From contig NW_006495273.1 in the NCBI RefSeq assembly GCF_000471905.2, positions 6,414,645 through 6,478,644 of the forward strand: a stretch of 64,000 nt of DNA. The letters are read 5' to 3'. Source of the stretch: Amborella trichopoda (Eukaryota; Streptophyta; Magnoliopsida; Amborellales; Amborellaceae). The notes beneath the pieces were generated by a model, which was not told the DNA's origin, searched no databases, and was given only the letters and a program-made list of their open reading frames with translations. The translations under genes were made by a program, and so were the position numbers. Positions 1-11,217 of this stretch are shown one piece after another; within the stretch, counting starts at the first letter, position 1; each line of letters begins with the position of its first letter.

Positions 1-790
1 CTGATTCAGTATCAGAATTTTGAAACATTTGGGTTTCTTGTTTTGGTAATTAGGAATCAATAGGACGTTGAACTATTATTGATGGCAAGGTAGTTGGAGG
101 ACTGGGAATTGGATGTTGGGATGAACTGGGTATTGATACATTTGGTGTTTTTCTTAGTTGAGGAAAAAACATTTATTCAGGAAATCTTCTTTCATCTTCA
201 AATGAACTTAGTACTCTAAAACTATAATGTTTGGGAGGAATAAGACCAGTAGGTGGGTAAAGTCTTGTTGGGGGAAAGGGATCTGAACTTCTTAAAATAG
301 GATAATTCTGGGTATATGGATTTGATAACAAAGGTTGGGTTTGGGACTGGTACTGGTATTGAGGGTATTGGGATTTCATCTAAAGATATCTTTCTAGGCT
401 TTACCACCGTATTTCCAAAAAAGCATTTTTCTTTTCCTTTTTGGCTCAACAAATAAGACTGTTCATGTATAACTTTCACTGTATACAATATTTGCATCAA
501 TTCTTCATGCAACAATTGGATTTTTTTTTAATTGAATGATTATGCCAGATAATCCCTGCAACTGAGAAGACATAAAATTTTGTTTTTCTTCTATATGAAG
601 TAATGCTAAATTTTGAGATTTAGCATTTTCAGCTTGCCAATTCAGACGGGCTTCTGCTAGAGAAATAGACTTTTGTATGCCAGTAACATCTCTAATATTG
701 GGATTCTTAATTTTCCATACATGTTTTTCATTTTCTTGGAGTTTCTCATAATTATGTAATGGAGGAAATTTTGAGGCACAACTTGAACTT
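1..790 (-). pseudogene. Viral region with coiled-coil and proline-rich segments, broken, runs off the window
   Basis: Minus-strand reading from about 700 to 530 gives an Ala/Gln/Leu-rich helical, probably coiled-coil segment. It passes into the 515-222 frame and then the 379-173 frame, which is rich in Pro, Tyr, Gln and Ser. Coiled-coil virion-associated or coat N-terminal regions follow the movement protein in several caulimovirids, so this is probably the upstream part of that region. No coat-protein zinc finger is visible, since it would lie beyond base 1. Frames are broken. Confidence 0.45.
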
Positions 791-799
791 TGAGGATCA

Positions 800-1880
800 A
801 AGGCTAAGCATTATGGGATGTTGTTTCTTTCTGGATCTTCTTAATCATCCCATCCTGTTGGGACGATATCTGAAACACTGTGTTTGGGTTTTGAACAACC
901 ATATGTTACATAATAATCCCATTTTCCAGAACTTCTTTGCACAGTTCTATCTGGCACTCTAATCATCCTGGAGTCAGATTACATCAATGGTTGACTCTGA
1001 TTTTGAAGAGTTTCATAATTTGTTACCCATGTAGGTGGAATCAATTCAAACAATCTTTCTTGAGAGATTTGTCTAGGAATATAATGACAGACAGGTTGAG
1101 AATTATTATCAACTTTGATAAACAAGGCTGTATTTTCTTGTTTAGGGGGTAGAGGGGTGACTATGTCAAAAGCATTGTTATGTAATCTATACACCATTTG
1201 ATAATGGAGTGGAGCTACAATGGCTGTTTCAATTTGTGTGGTTCCTGTGATTTGTAACTGGACTTCAAAAGCTGAACTCAAATGAGGGTCCTTAATTGGG
1301 CTATTAAATTTGGGAAAAAGGTAATGAATATAGTTCCTGCATTCAAAGGTAAGGAAAAAGGTAACGAATATAGTTCCTGCATTCAAAGTTGTTTGCACAG
1401 TTCCAATACATGCATGCTGGTATTCTAAAAGCCTGGAATCTAACAAAGCAATTCGGGAAACTGCTTTCATACATTTTCTTCCATGAAAAGTCAAGGCTAG
1501 CTAAGTGGCTCCAAAGTGAATATGAGTGTAATCATCTCTAAGCCATTAGAGGAATAGGTTGCTGGGTAAGGTAATGGTAATGTATTGTTCAGATTGGGTG
1601 GCAGGTATCTGGTGTTGGTCAAACGAAGAGGCTTGAACATATTCTTTAATTGCTTCAGGGTTCTTTTTTCCACACAGTTTTTTGATTTTTTTGGTCCAAT
1701 TTAAACTAGATTTATCATAAACATGATAATGATTAATTAATTGAGAATTGGTTTCAGAAAACTTTCCGGGGTATAGGTTATTTCAAAAAGATGGCCTTGT
1801 TTTGAAAACATAGGACGAAAATTTGAATTAGGGGAAGAGGTACTATCTATAGAAATTTCTGAAACAGTATCTTCTGCCAT
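800..1880 (-). pseudogene. Caulimovirid movement-protein-like region, broken
   Basis: An ATG at 1880-1878 begins a minus-strand frame that soon meets stops. The best preserved stretch is 1494-979 (171 codons), and the same frame continues past a stop at 979 to about 800. Content and position right after the primer site match the 30K-type movement protein that opens caulimovirid genomes and moves virions through plasmodesmata. A 40-bp tandem duplication (1313-1352 and 1353-1392) lies inside; since 40 is not a multiple of three, the two copies are read in different frames. Stops and frame changes make it non-functional. The family call rests on general resemblance plus context. Confidence 0.6.
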
Positions 1881-2197
1881 TTAAAAATGTTTTTAAAATT
1901 ATTTACTATATTGACTGTATATTTTGAAATAAAGGTAAGGCCAAACTCCTTATTGTTAACAAGATATGAACTCTAACCATGGCCTTCTCGCCTTCAACAG
2001 AGTTCCTATTATGTTAACCTTCAGAAAATATTGACAGTGGAATAACATCAACACTAAAAATCAACCTTTAATCCATACCATGTTTTCTGATGCGAGAGAT
2101 CCTAGACCAGCTAGGCAGACGTAGAGCATACTAATCTCAGTATGAGCTTTAGATTAACCCAGCCAATATAATAAATTTAAGAATTTAATCTCAGTAT

Positions 2198-2210
2198 GGC
2201 TTTGATACCA
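2198..2210 (-). other. tRNA-Met-type primer-binding site
   Basis: The minus strand reads TGGTATCAAAGCC, differing at one base from the usual plant initiator tRNA-Met primer site (TGGTATCAGAGCC). It lies between the promoter region and the movement-protein region, where caulimovirids carry it. Confidence 0.75.
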
Positions 2211-2485
2211 TTATAGATGTGCATACTATAGAGACATAAGAAGACATAATAAAGACAGAATAACAGAACAAAATAAAGTCCGAATAACATAACATAAAAA
2301 CTGAATAAGGATCAAAGCACACCAAAGCAGTATTAACAGATAATACAAAGCTTACAAGCTGAAAGGCATAAGCGGAAACGGGAAGAGAAAACTGGAAGAC
2401 ATAAGAAAAGCAAGCACACCAAAGCAGGAAACTAGGCTGAGAGGCTCTAAGTAGCGCTCTGTCTTCACATACAACCTAAGACGCA

Positions 2486-2492
2486 TTTTATA
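2486..2492 (-). promoter_or_regulatory. Candidate TATA box of the pregenomic RNA promoter
   Basis: The minus strand reads TATAAAA here, directly downstream of the repeat blocks and about 280 bases upstream of the primer site. A start near 2455 would give a leader that contains the primer site and ends at the movement-protein ATG at 1880. Position fits a pararetroviral pregenomic promoter; activity is not shown. Confidence 0.5.
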
Positions 2493-2550
2493 GGCACCGG
2501 ATTTGAAATCCAGACTTCAAACTAAAATAAAATAAAAAGATGGTCGATAT

Positions 2551-2718
2551 AGGTGGCCATTATCTACATTGAAAAGCAGATGAACAGTGGACAGGTGGCC
2601 GACATCTATAGTGAAAAGTAGATAAACAGTGAACAGGTGGCCGACATCTACAGTGAAACGTAGATAAACAGTGGACAGGTGGCCGACATCTACAGTGAAA
2701 AGTATATTCGCTCTTATC
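2551..2718 (-). repeat. 42-bp tandem repeats in the viral intergenic region
   Basis: Four copies of a 42-bp unit begin with AGGTGGCC at 2551, 2593, 2635 and 2677. They sit between the 23-bp repeats and the TATA box, so the presumed promoter has two different minisatellites side by side. Confidence 0.85.
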
Positions 2719-2905
2719 TTGAACAGTAATTCGTCTTCACCTTGAATAGTAATTCGTCCTTATCTTGAACAATAATTCGTCCTCATCTTGAACAGCAATT
2801 CGTCCTCATCTTGAACAGCAATTCGTCCTCAGCTTGAACAGTAATTCGTCCTCATCTTGAACAGTAATCCGTCTTCTATTCGTCCTCATCTTGAACAGTA
2901 ATCCG
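2704..2905 (-). repeat. 23-bp tandem repeats in the viral intergenic region
   Basis: About eight imperfect copies of a 23-bp unit (plus-strand core ATTCGTCCTCATCTTGAACA) lie between the pol region and the TATA box. Quasi-tandem repeats in intergenic regions are known from some endogenous pararetroviruses. The location suggests a promoter or enhancer block, which is inference. Confidence 0.85.
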
Positions 2906-2926
2906 TCTTCTAATTTGTGTCATAAT

Positions 2927-5070
2927 CTAAGGGTAGGCCATCAGAATTATAACTTTGAGAAGAATGGTTGGACGGGCTATGTGAGGTCCAATATAGGTAT
3001 CATCACTTGAGCTGTCTGTTTGTGCTTTAACCAGAGGAGAATGATCGGCAAGCCATATATGCAATTGATGTAGCAGGGCAGCTCCTCGGGGAGTTTCATC
3101 ATTCCATATTGTAGTTCCTATATAGACATCCAAAGGAATCCATTATGGCTGGATTCTGTTAATATAATACATGATAGTTTTTAACTCTTTCCATAGTTCT
3201 GTTTGAAATAACCAAAAATTCAGGAGATTAGAATCATATCATCCAATGGTCTGAATATGGGGATGTTGGGTAATGAAAGTATATTCAGGGTGAATTTGAG
3301 ATTGGAGGTCTAGGTGAAAGGCTATAATGATATAAGGTCTGTGATAATAACCAAAAGATTCAATCTATTGATTATAATGATAATGTTTTAAAAAGAATTT
3401 ATAAAAGTTGAAAGCTCTGGGATTGGGGTGAATATAATTGTTCCATTGTAGGAAATGACAGTGTCTGAGGTAGGATAATAATTTCTTTGTATGGAAATTA
3501 AAGCAAATATGGTGATTTTGGGTAAGATACCAAAAAAAAAAAAGAGCTTCTTTAGGCATATTATAATAATGTCTGATTTGGAATAAAGATAAAAAAGGAT
3601 AAGTAAGATGACATCGAATTCATTGAAAACATTCTCCATGATTTCTGATTAATATTTCATGCATTTTTTTTTGCATAATCTCATTTCTTGCTTCCATTGT
3701 CTTGGTGATTATGATGTCAAGTATTTCATTAGGAACATCTCTAGGTTTGTCCTTTATTCTGATTATTGCTCCTAAATAGGGAACAACTTGAGGAACAACT
3801 TGAAGAACAATATCTTCAGAAATTTTTTTTCGAGAAAACATATCAGCTAAGATATTGTTCTTTCCAGAGATATGTTTATACTCAAAATTCCATTGAGAAA
3901 ACCAGCTTCCCATCTGAGTAATTGTGGATTTGAAAGAATCTTATTTTTAAACTTGAGCATATTTGGAAAAGCTGACAAATCCATTTCTACTAGAAAAGAG
4001 TGTCCTATTAGATGAAATTGGAAGTTTTCAATTCCTCTTTTTACTGCAAGGATTTCTTTAAAAGTAGAATGATATTGAAGTTCAGATTCTTTGAACTTTC
4101 CATTTTTATAACTGCATATCATCCTTTCTTTTTCCCTTTCTTCAAGCAAAATACATGCCCAAAATTCTTCTGAAGCATCTGTTTGCAAAATTCGATTTCC
4201 TGTAGATGGAATTTTCATGGAAGGTAATTTTTGAGATAGTCTTTTGAGCTCTAGAACACACTTAGTCTGTTTTCTTATCCATGGTGGTGTTTTTTTCTTT
4301 AGTAAAAGATAAAGTGGACTAGTAAAGAGAGAAAGTTTAGGAATAAAAGGGGACACATAATTCACAATTCCTAAAAACTGCTGGATTTGCTTTACAGAAG
4401 ATAGGATATCTGGAAAGTCTAGAAGGTGTTTAGCTATATGAGGCTGAACTTGATACATTCCATTATGGAAATGCATTTCAAGAAAATCAATTTCTGTTGT
4501 GGCAAAGATGCATTTCTTTTCATAAAGCATAATTCTATATTACAATAGAGATAATAGAATTTTTCTAATAGAAGTATATGACTATCAAGATTAGGGGAGA
4601 AGAGGAATATATCATCTATGTATATTAGTGCCTGTGTAGAGATTGGTTAAAAAATGTTACTCAAGACTTTTTGAAAATATGTGGATGCATTTTTCAAACC
4701 AAAAGACATGACTATCCATTGAAAATAATAATTTGGTCAACAAAAAGCTGTTTTAGAGCGGTCATCTGGATGAATTCCCATTTGCCAAAATCCAGAGTTT
4801 AAATCAAATTTAGAAAATATGTGTGCGTGAGAAATCTAGGAGAATAGTGCAATTTGATTTGACAGAGGGAATTTATCATATGCAAGAAAAACATTCAAGG
4901 GTTGGTAATTGATCACTAATTTAAATTTTTCTCGAATTTATTCTACTCTTTTATTAATATATAAAATGCTTTACAAGCCCAAAGAGTACTGGTTGGCTCG
5001 ATTAACTGTTCTTTTATCGAATCTTGTATTTCGAGTTTAGCTTGTTCCAAAAGTTCTTGACTTGATCCTC
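2927..5070 (-). pseudogene. Caulimovirid reverse transcriptase/RNase H polyprotein, broken
   Basis: This is the replicase part of an old pararetrovirus copy. The catalytic Y-I-D-D motif of reverse transcriptase is read on the minus strand near 4610-4630. Downstream (4530-3847) come the RT connection region and the RNase H fold, with a DAS motif near 4170. A frameshift near 3905 moves the reading into the frame of 3913-3620, which carries the end of RNase H. The same frame then continues, interrupted by stops, through 3559-3365 to 3133-2927 as a C-terminal extension I cannot name. Sequence before the YIDD motif is full of stops and is truncated at about 5070, so the N-terminal half of pol is missing. 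It cannot encode a functional enzyme. Confidence 0.8.
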
Positions 5071-5199
5071 TGTGTGACGCCTAGTTTTATCAAACGGCTA
5101 GTTCCTTACATCCCAATGTCTCTGAATTAAGGAAACCTAGTTTCAACCGTTAGCGCACATAAACACATTGAATGGAAGCCTAGCCTAGTCTTACGAAAA

Positions 5200-5416
5200 A
5201 CCCTTCTGCTCTCTCTCTCTCTCTCTATCCATTCGCTCTATGAAAAGAGACACAATCACCAAGTGCTCAAGTGTTCTGTGAATTTGTTGCAATTCTCTGT
5301 TATTTTTGTGTAGATATTTTTTTGTGCTTTTTTTCTGTTTTGTAGGTATTTTCTATTTTTTCTTTGCTCTTTTTCTTTAATTTATGGTTGCAGGTTCTCT
5401 CTCTTCATCTGCTTCA
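5200..5416 (+). other. 5' leader of the CDC20 pseudogene, with a CT microsatellite
   Basis: A CT dinucleotide run sits at about 5209-5226. A T-rich stretch ending in ATGGTTGCAG near 5393 looks like a splice acceptor, so a leader intron is possible. The coding ATG follows at 5417. Confidence 0.4.
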
Positions 5417-6557
5417 ATGAAGCAAGAGAGGCGTCACCCTCTTCGTGAGCAGATGGTTCCAAGAAGACCTTCTTCAAGCCAACATTACGTAAGAAATTTG
5501 TGCTTCGTAGCCTCTTTTGATTGTTAGGGTTTGAGTTGTTAAAGGGTTTGATCTTGATTTTTTGCCTGTTTCATTATTTCTTGGGTGATATTTATCCATC
5601 ATTGATTTCTCCATTTTCTCTGCTCTCTGATTAATCACAAATTAACCTTCCTACACTTCTTTTATGATTTATGTAGTTATTTGTAATTCTTGAGGAAATT
5701 GTAAATTTAGTTATATGATCTTAATGGAGTTCAGAATTCTCTTCATATTTCTTGTTTTCTCTTCATTTATTTATTTTTCTTTGAAAACAACATTTGGTAC
5801 CTTAGACTTATCCCATGTTGTTCATTTTTATCCAATTGAGTCTTCCCTTAGCAACGCACATGAGATGATGGAGACTCTAATCCTCTATTTGAGGATTTTG
5901 CCACTTGATTGTTTTATTTGCCATATTAGGTTATTAGCTGTAAAGGGCCTCTTTGTGTTGAGTCAAGATTTATTTTCCCTTGACATAGGTCCCTTCCTTG
6001 AGTCAAGATTTCTTGCTTCTGTTTGTGGCTTCTTTCTTCAATTTTTGAGTAATATTTTATAATTTCAATCTATTTCCGGAGGCTAATTCCATGTTTTCTT
6101 CTTCTTGTTGAGTCAAGATTTACTTGCTTTTGACATAGGTCCCTTCCTTGAGTTATATGGACCTTTTCTTCTTTCTGTTTGTGGCATCTTTTTTGTGAAT
6201 GAAGGCCAATTCCATATTGTCTTGTTCTTTGGTCCATCTGTTACTTAATTTCATTTTCTATAAAACAGAGTGGTAGATTCATCCCAGATAGAAGAACAAT
6301 GGACCTTGACGTTGCTCGATATATGCTCATGGATTCAAAGAAAGAGAATACCACCTCTGGTTCACCATCAAAAGAGGCTTATAGGAAGCATCTCTCCGTG
6401 ATTGTATTAAAAAATAGAACGAGAATCCTTGCTTTTAAGAGCAAGCCCCCAACCCTTGAGAGAGCTTATGAGGAAGTTCTCTCAGATAAGTATCAAGTGC
6501 GATCAACCAAGCCTCGAAGACATTCCTCAAGTTTGACTCTCTCCCTCGAAGACATTT

Positions 6558-6673
6558 CCTTTGCAGTCTCCCTCCCCAGAGTTGTTGGATGATTACTATT
6601 TGAATCTGTTGGATACCTTTGCAGTCTCCCTCCCCAGAGTTGTTGGATGATTACTATTTAAATCTGTTGGATT
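6558..6673 (+). repeat. 58-bp tandem duplication inside the CDC20 pseudogene
   Basis: Two near-identical copies, 6558-6615 and 6616-6673, cover the stretch encoding the D-D-Y-Y-x-N-L-L-D-W region before the first WD repeat. The length is not a multiple of three, so the frame shifts. Confidence 0.9.
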
Positions 6674-7238
6674 GGAGTTGTGGCAATGTGTTGGCCATTG
6701 CCCTTGGGACCACAGTTTATCAATGGGATGGTTCAAAATGGATCTACTTATGAGCTGACAACCATTGATGACAATGGGCACCTGGTGGGCAGCATATAGC
6801 TGTTGGATTTAACAATTCTAATGTCCATCTCTGGGATGTAACTTCGACTACACAGGTTCATGTTTATGTCAAAATATATGTGCAAGCATGCATTGGTTCT
6901 TTCTGTATGTGTGTGTTTTTGGGTTTTCTGCATCTCTTTTCATTATTGTTTTAGCTCTCGAGCAACCCACAGGATGGTCTACGTGAAGAAACCATCTCAA
7001 ACATCAAACTGAACTGTTAACTAACAAAAACCTCTCATGTGGTTTTTCTACAGCTACGAACTCATCACCGTGGGCGAGTTCCCTCTCGTGTGGAATTCTC
7101 ATATTCTCACAACTGGTGGCCATGATGGCCTCATTATCAACAACGATGTGAGAGGCCACCAACAAGAAGTTTGTGGTCTCAAATGGTCTAATTCATGCAA
7201 ACAACTAGCAAGTGGTGGAGATGACAATATCCTCCATA

Positions 7239-7496
7239 TTTGGGATCAAAGCTTATCTAATTCTAGCAACTCACCGTTGCATAGATTAGAGGACCATTTG
7301 GCGGCAGTGCCCATTTCAAAGCAATTTATTGGCTTCAGGTGGAGGTGGGGCTGGTAGGTGTATCAAATTTGGGATCAAAGCTTATATAATTCCAACAACT
7401 CACCACTGCATAGATTAGAGGACCATTTGGTGGCAGTGCCCATTTCAGAGAAATTTATTGGCTTCAGGTGGAGGTGGGGCTGATAGGTGTATCAAA
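7239..7496 (+). repeat. 129-bp tandem duplication inside the CDC20 pseudogene
   Basis: Copies 7239-7367 and 7368-7496 differ at a handful of positions, so the duplication is not very recent. The length equals 43 codons, but frame errors in both copies remove any coding value. Confidence 0.9.
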
Positions 7497-8094
7497 TTTT
7501 GGAATACACACACTAGAGCTTGCATAAATTCAGTGGATACGGGGTCTCAAGTGTGTTCATTGCTTTGGAGTAAGAATGAGAGAGAGTTGTTGAGCTCTGA
7601 TGGGTTTACTCAGAACCAATTGACAGTGTGGAAGTATCCATCTATGGTGAAGTTGGCTGGGCATACTTATAGAGTTCTATTCATGGCCCAGGTATAGAAG
7701 TTTTCATCTTGTGACTTTTCAATTTCTGGTTTTGATAATTAGTTGCTTTTCATTTGTTTCTGTTTTTTTTTTTTCCTTGAGAAAAGTTTTATGTTAAGTT
7801 TGTTGTTTCTATGCAGAGCCTAGATGGGTGCACAGTGGTCTCAGCTGGAGCTGATTAGACATTGAGATTTAGGCAAGTTTTTGGAGCTCCTGAACTCAAC
7901 AGCAAGCCTGAAGCTAAAAGACCTCATTTGGCTCATTTAGCAATATCAACCAAATCAGATGAGAGAGAGAGTAAAAGAGGGAGAAGGGGAACTGATATGA
8001 TCCATTTCAGAGTGAGAGGTCTCTACCCATTCTATGCATGTCAGACTGATTGGAGAGAGAAAGAGTATAAAATTTTACACATCTCCTTTTTGTA

Positions 8095-9039
8095 ATTTTG
8101 TTCCTGTTTATGTATTGTTATGTTTATTGGTTTTTAACGCCAAATGTTGTGACTGTTTGGGGGCATAGCTTTTATTTATTTATGGCTCAGTAGGCATGCG
8201 AGAATTCCTGGATCAATAAAATCAGTCAGCAGATAGTGTGTGTTTCTTGTAATTTTTTATCATTATTGATTTTTATTTATATTTTATTAACTTGCTTTTT
8301 TGTAGTTTTTTTTAATTGCCCTATTCTGAGGTCTTTCAAAGCTCAGATTATGGAAAAACAGAGAGAAGACATGCATGAAAGAGATCCATGGAATCGGTTA
8401 GTAGAGTTTTTATCATTATTTTAATATTATTGATTTTTTGTTACATTTATTTTGTTCTCTGGTTTTTTCTGTCTTCTGTGAGGTCTTTTCGAAGGTTGGA
8501 TCCACGATCAGTCAAGTTTGTATGAATGTATGAAAGAAGAGATGGATACAATATGTTTCTATATCATTCTGTTCTATCAGTCTCGTCCCAGACTTTAACT
8601 TGTGTTGTGAGGTCTTTCGAAGATTGGATCCACGATTAGTCAAGTCTGTATGAATGTATGAAAGAAATAGATACACTATGTTTCTATTATCGTTTGTGAT
8701 GTTCTTTGTTTTTTGGTTTTCTCCTTTATGTATTTTGGTTTTATTTGTTCCTTGGTGACCATTCCTAGCTTCTCTTATAGTCTTCATGCATTAATATTTT
8801 ATTGGTTTTCTCTTCTTCTTTTTTTATCTTAGACCCCTAGGATACTCTCTGGATTTTTGAAGATGTTGCTAATGAGGGGGGTTTTTTGATTTCTAATTTT
8901 TTGGGTGCATCTCTCAACCCTTTGTTTGTGGGGTTTCTTAATTGTTTAGGGAGGATCTAACCTTCCTGATTGTGAGTTAATTTGGTTTCTTGGGGGTCTG
9001 ATCTTCAAGCTCTTCTCATTTTTTTTTGATATTTTTTGT
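8095..9039. other. No gene seen; pseudogene 3' flank with a direct repeat
   Basis: An AATAAA at about 8215 could be the old poly(A) signal. Two direct copies of about 90 bp (8477-8566 and 8606-8692, sharing GGATCCACGAT and AGTCAAGT) follow. The rest is T-rich and codes for nothing recognisable. Confidence 0.5.
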
Positions 9040-9848
9040 GCCTTGCTCTTTACTATTTTAGTCATTTTAGGGTATCAATAGGATGATGGTTATTATTTTA
9101 ATTCAGTATACTTGGGTCACGGCTTCAATATCTCTGTAAGATGATCAACTCTCTGTAAGATAGGCCTTGTTGCTTTCTGTGGGGGCCTTCTTTGATGATT
9201 TAATTGAGTCTATCAATTCTTCAGTTTTCTCCCTCCAATTATTCTTTGGTATGTTTCTTGATGATTGCTTGAAGTTTAACTAGTTTTGATTGGTCTTATT
9301 CAGATTGTAATGTTCTTTTTTTATGCTTTAGTTTCTTGCATGCTTCTATGTGTATTTATGCGCTCTTTTACTATTTTAGTCATTTTAGGGTATCATAAGA
9401 TGATGGTTGTTATTATAAAGTCAGGTTACAATTGTTACAATGATAGATCTCTAATCGATAACCAAGAAGAAACAGAGCTATTTTAATCATTTTAGGGTAT
9501 CATAAGATGATGGTTGTTATTATAAAGTCTGGTAACAATAGTTACAATGATAGATCTCTAATCGATAACCAAGAAGAAACAGAGAGCAATTTTCGTTTCT
9601 GGCATACTTCTATGATGTGTATTTATGCGCTCTTTACTATATTAGTCATTTTAGGGTATCAATAGGATGATGGTTATTATTTTAATTCAGTATACTTGAT
9701 TCACGACTTCAAAGGTCTAAGCTAATGTTATCTCTGTAAGATGATCAACTCTCTGTAAGATAGGCCGTGTTGCCTTCTGTTAGGGCCTTCTTTTATGATT
9801 TAATTGAGTCTATCAATTCTCCAGTTTTCTCCCTCCAATTATTCTTGG

Positions 9849-10518
9849 ATTCTATTCTTTTGCATCTAGCGGTGTAAATCGAACGTTCTTTTCTCTCCCT
9901 TCTTCGACCAATGGATCACCACTCTTTTATTCCCCGTTATCGAATGTTCAATTCCTAAGGATGACAACTAGAGTGGTTACAAATTGAGGGATAGAGGAAC
10001 AGAGCTATATGCCACCGGTTGTTCGTTCGGATTCATCAATAGCTAGTTCCTTCCTTCTTGAGGAGGGTAGATCAGGTTTAGTCACTTCCCCATCAGCAGG
10101 CATTGGAACGAGGGAATCACCAACATAGGATTCTTTAACGGGGAGGTCATCAACGGTTTGGCATTCTTTAACGGGGAGGTCATCAGCGGATGGGAACTTT
10201 TTCAGGAAGAGGCGTATAAAGAAAACCAAGTTCCAAAAGACTGACTTTACTCATCTTCGGAATCCAGGCAGGGTTAACTAGTGAGATCTAAATCTTGGCC
10301 AAAAGAAAGGGATGTATGTCTTTGTGTTCCACCCAGCCATGATGCATGACAGGAGAGAGCGAGAACAAGAAAGAAAGGGGCTGAGCCGGATAAGCGGAAG
10401 AATGAGTTTCATATCATATTAAGATGCGACAATTTTCTTAATACCCGACCTGCCCTGTTTCCCATGGTGGCCCATTAGTCGGCTAATTCCCGAGCTCGCG
10501 TTGGCAGTGAGTCTTCGT
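9849..10518. other. Probable mitochondrial DNA insertion (NUMT), small
   Basis: About 670 bp with base composition and word use unlike the T-rich array on both sides, and like the larger mitochondrial-type insert at 11-17 kb. It contains a short tandem duplication (TTCTTTAACGGGGAGGTCAT at about 10132 and 10163). No gene was recognised. The array breaks after CCAATTATTCT and resumes at GTCTAAGCTAATG. Mitochondrial origin is inferred from style and from the neighbouring insert. Confidence 0.45.
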
Positions 10519-11217
10519 GGGTCTAAGCTAATGTAATCTTTGTAAGATGATCTTTGTAAGATGATAAACTCTCTGTAAGATAGGCCTTATTGCCTTTTGT
10601 TGGGGCCTTCTTTTATGATTTAATTGAGTATATCAATTCTCCAGTTTTCTCTCTCCGATTATTCTTTGATATGTTTCTTGATGATTGCTTGCAGTTTAAC
10701 TAGTTTTGATTGCTCTTACTCAGATTTGTAATGCTCCTTTTTTATGCTTCAGTTTTTGATACGCGTCTGTGTATTATTCGCTCTTTACAATTTTAGTCAT
10801 TTTAGGGTATCATAAGATGATGGTTGTTATTTTATTTGGAGTATACTTCATAGATAGGTCTTTTAAGATGATCAACTCTCTGTAAGATAGGCCTTGTTGC
10901 CTTCTGTTAGGACCTTCTTTTTAGTCTATCATATCTCCAGTTTTCTCCCTCCAATTATTCTCTGGTCTTGATGATTGCTTGCAGTTTCACTAGTTTTGAT
11001 GGATTTCGTTGGCTTCTAATGCTATGCCGGACGGAGAATGCATAAAAAGAAAGTGACGCTTCCACCTTTTTGAGGTAGGAATGGTACGACGACTATACAC
11101 TCGATAAGATGCTCCCCTGAGTCGATATGCCAAAGACGACAAAAAAAATGCAGAGCAAGCACAATGTAACGTTCGCAGGACACGGAGTGACACGAGACTC
11201 AAATCCCGCTCACCCAC

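Larger units (their letters stand above)
1..5075 (-). mobile_element. Endogenous caulimovirid (plant pararetrovirus), decayed, crossing the viral genome origin
   Basis: Read on the minus strand, the order is reverse transcriptase, RNase H, a C-terminal pol extension, a non-coding region with tandem repeats and a TATA box, a tRNA-Met-like primer site, a movement-protein-like region, then a coiled-coil/proline-rich region that leaves the window at base 1. In Caulimoviridae the primer site marks position 1 of a circular genome, so this piece spans the origin, as expected from a circular, concatemeric or rearranged integrant. Coding regions carry stops and frameshifts. The reverse transcriptase is cut near 5075, where the sequence changes to the CDC20-pseudogene flank. 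No integrase was seen, as expected for the family. Genus cannot be assigned by eye. Confidence 0.8.
5417..8094 (+). pseudogene. CDC20: CDC20-like (APC/C co-activator, WD40) pseudogene retaining introns
   Basis: CDC20 activates the anaphase-promoting complex through an N-terminal C-box and a WD40 propeller. Probable exons: 5417-5488, 6269-6855, 7054-7691 and 7817-8094, with GT-AG introns 5489-6268, 6856-7053 and 7692-7816, all phase 0. Seen: a C-box-like RFIPDRR just after intron 1, a KEN sequence, SPSKEAYRK, and WD40 blocks [42 protein letters not shown] and [13 protein letters not shown]. Damage: a 58-bp tandem duplication (frameshift), a 129-bp duplication, stops near 6591, 6800 and 7858, a missing stretch before [12 protein letters not shown], and a C-terminus unlike the usual ending. 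The retained introns argue for a duplicated gene rather than a retrocopy. The parent copy is not in the window. Confidence 0.9.

Noticed and set aside
2551-2905. Repeat-spacer look of the 23-bp and 42-bp repeats
   Set aside because: Units abut without unique spacers and lie in a viral intergenic region.
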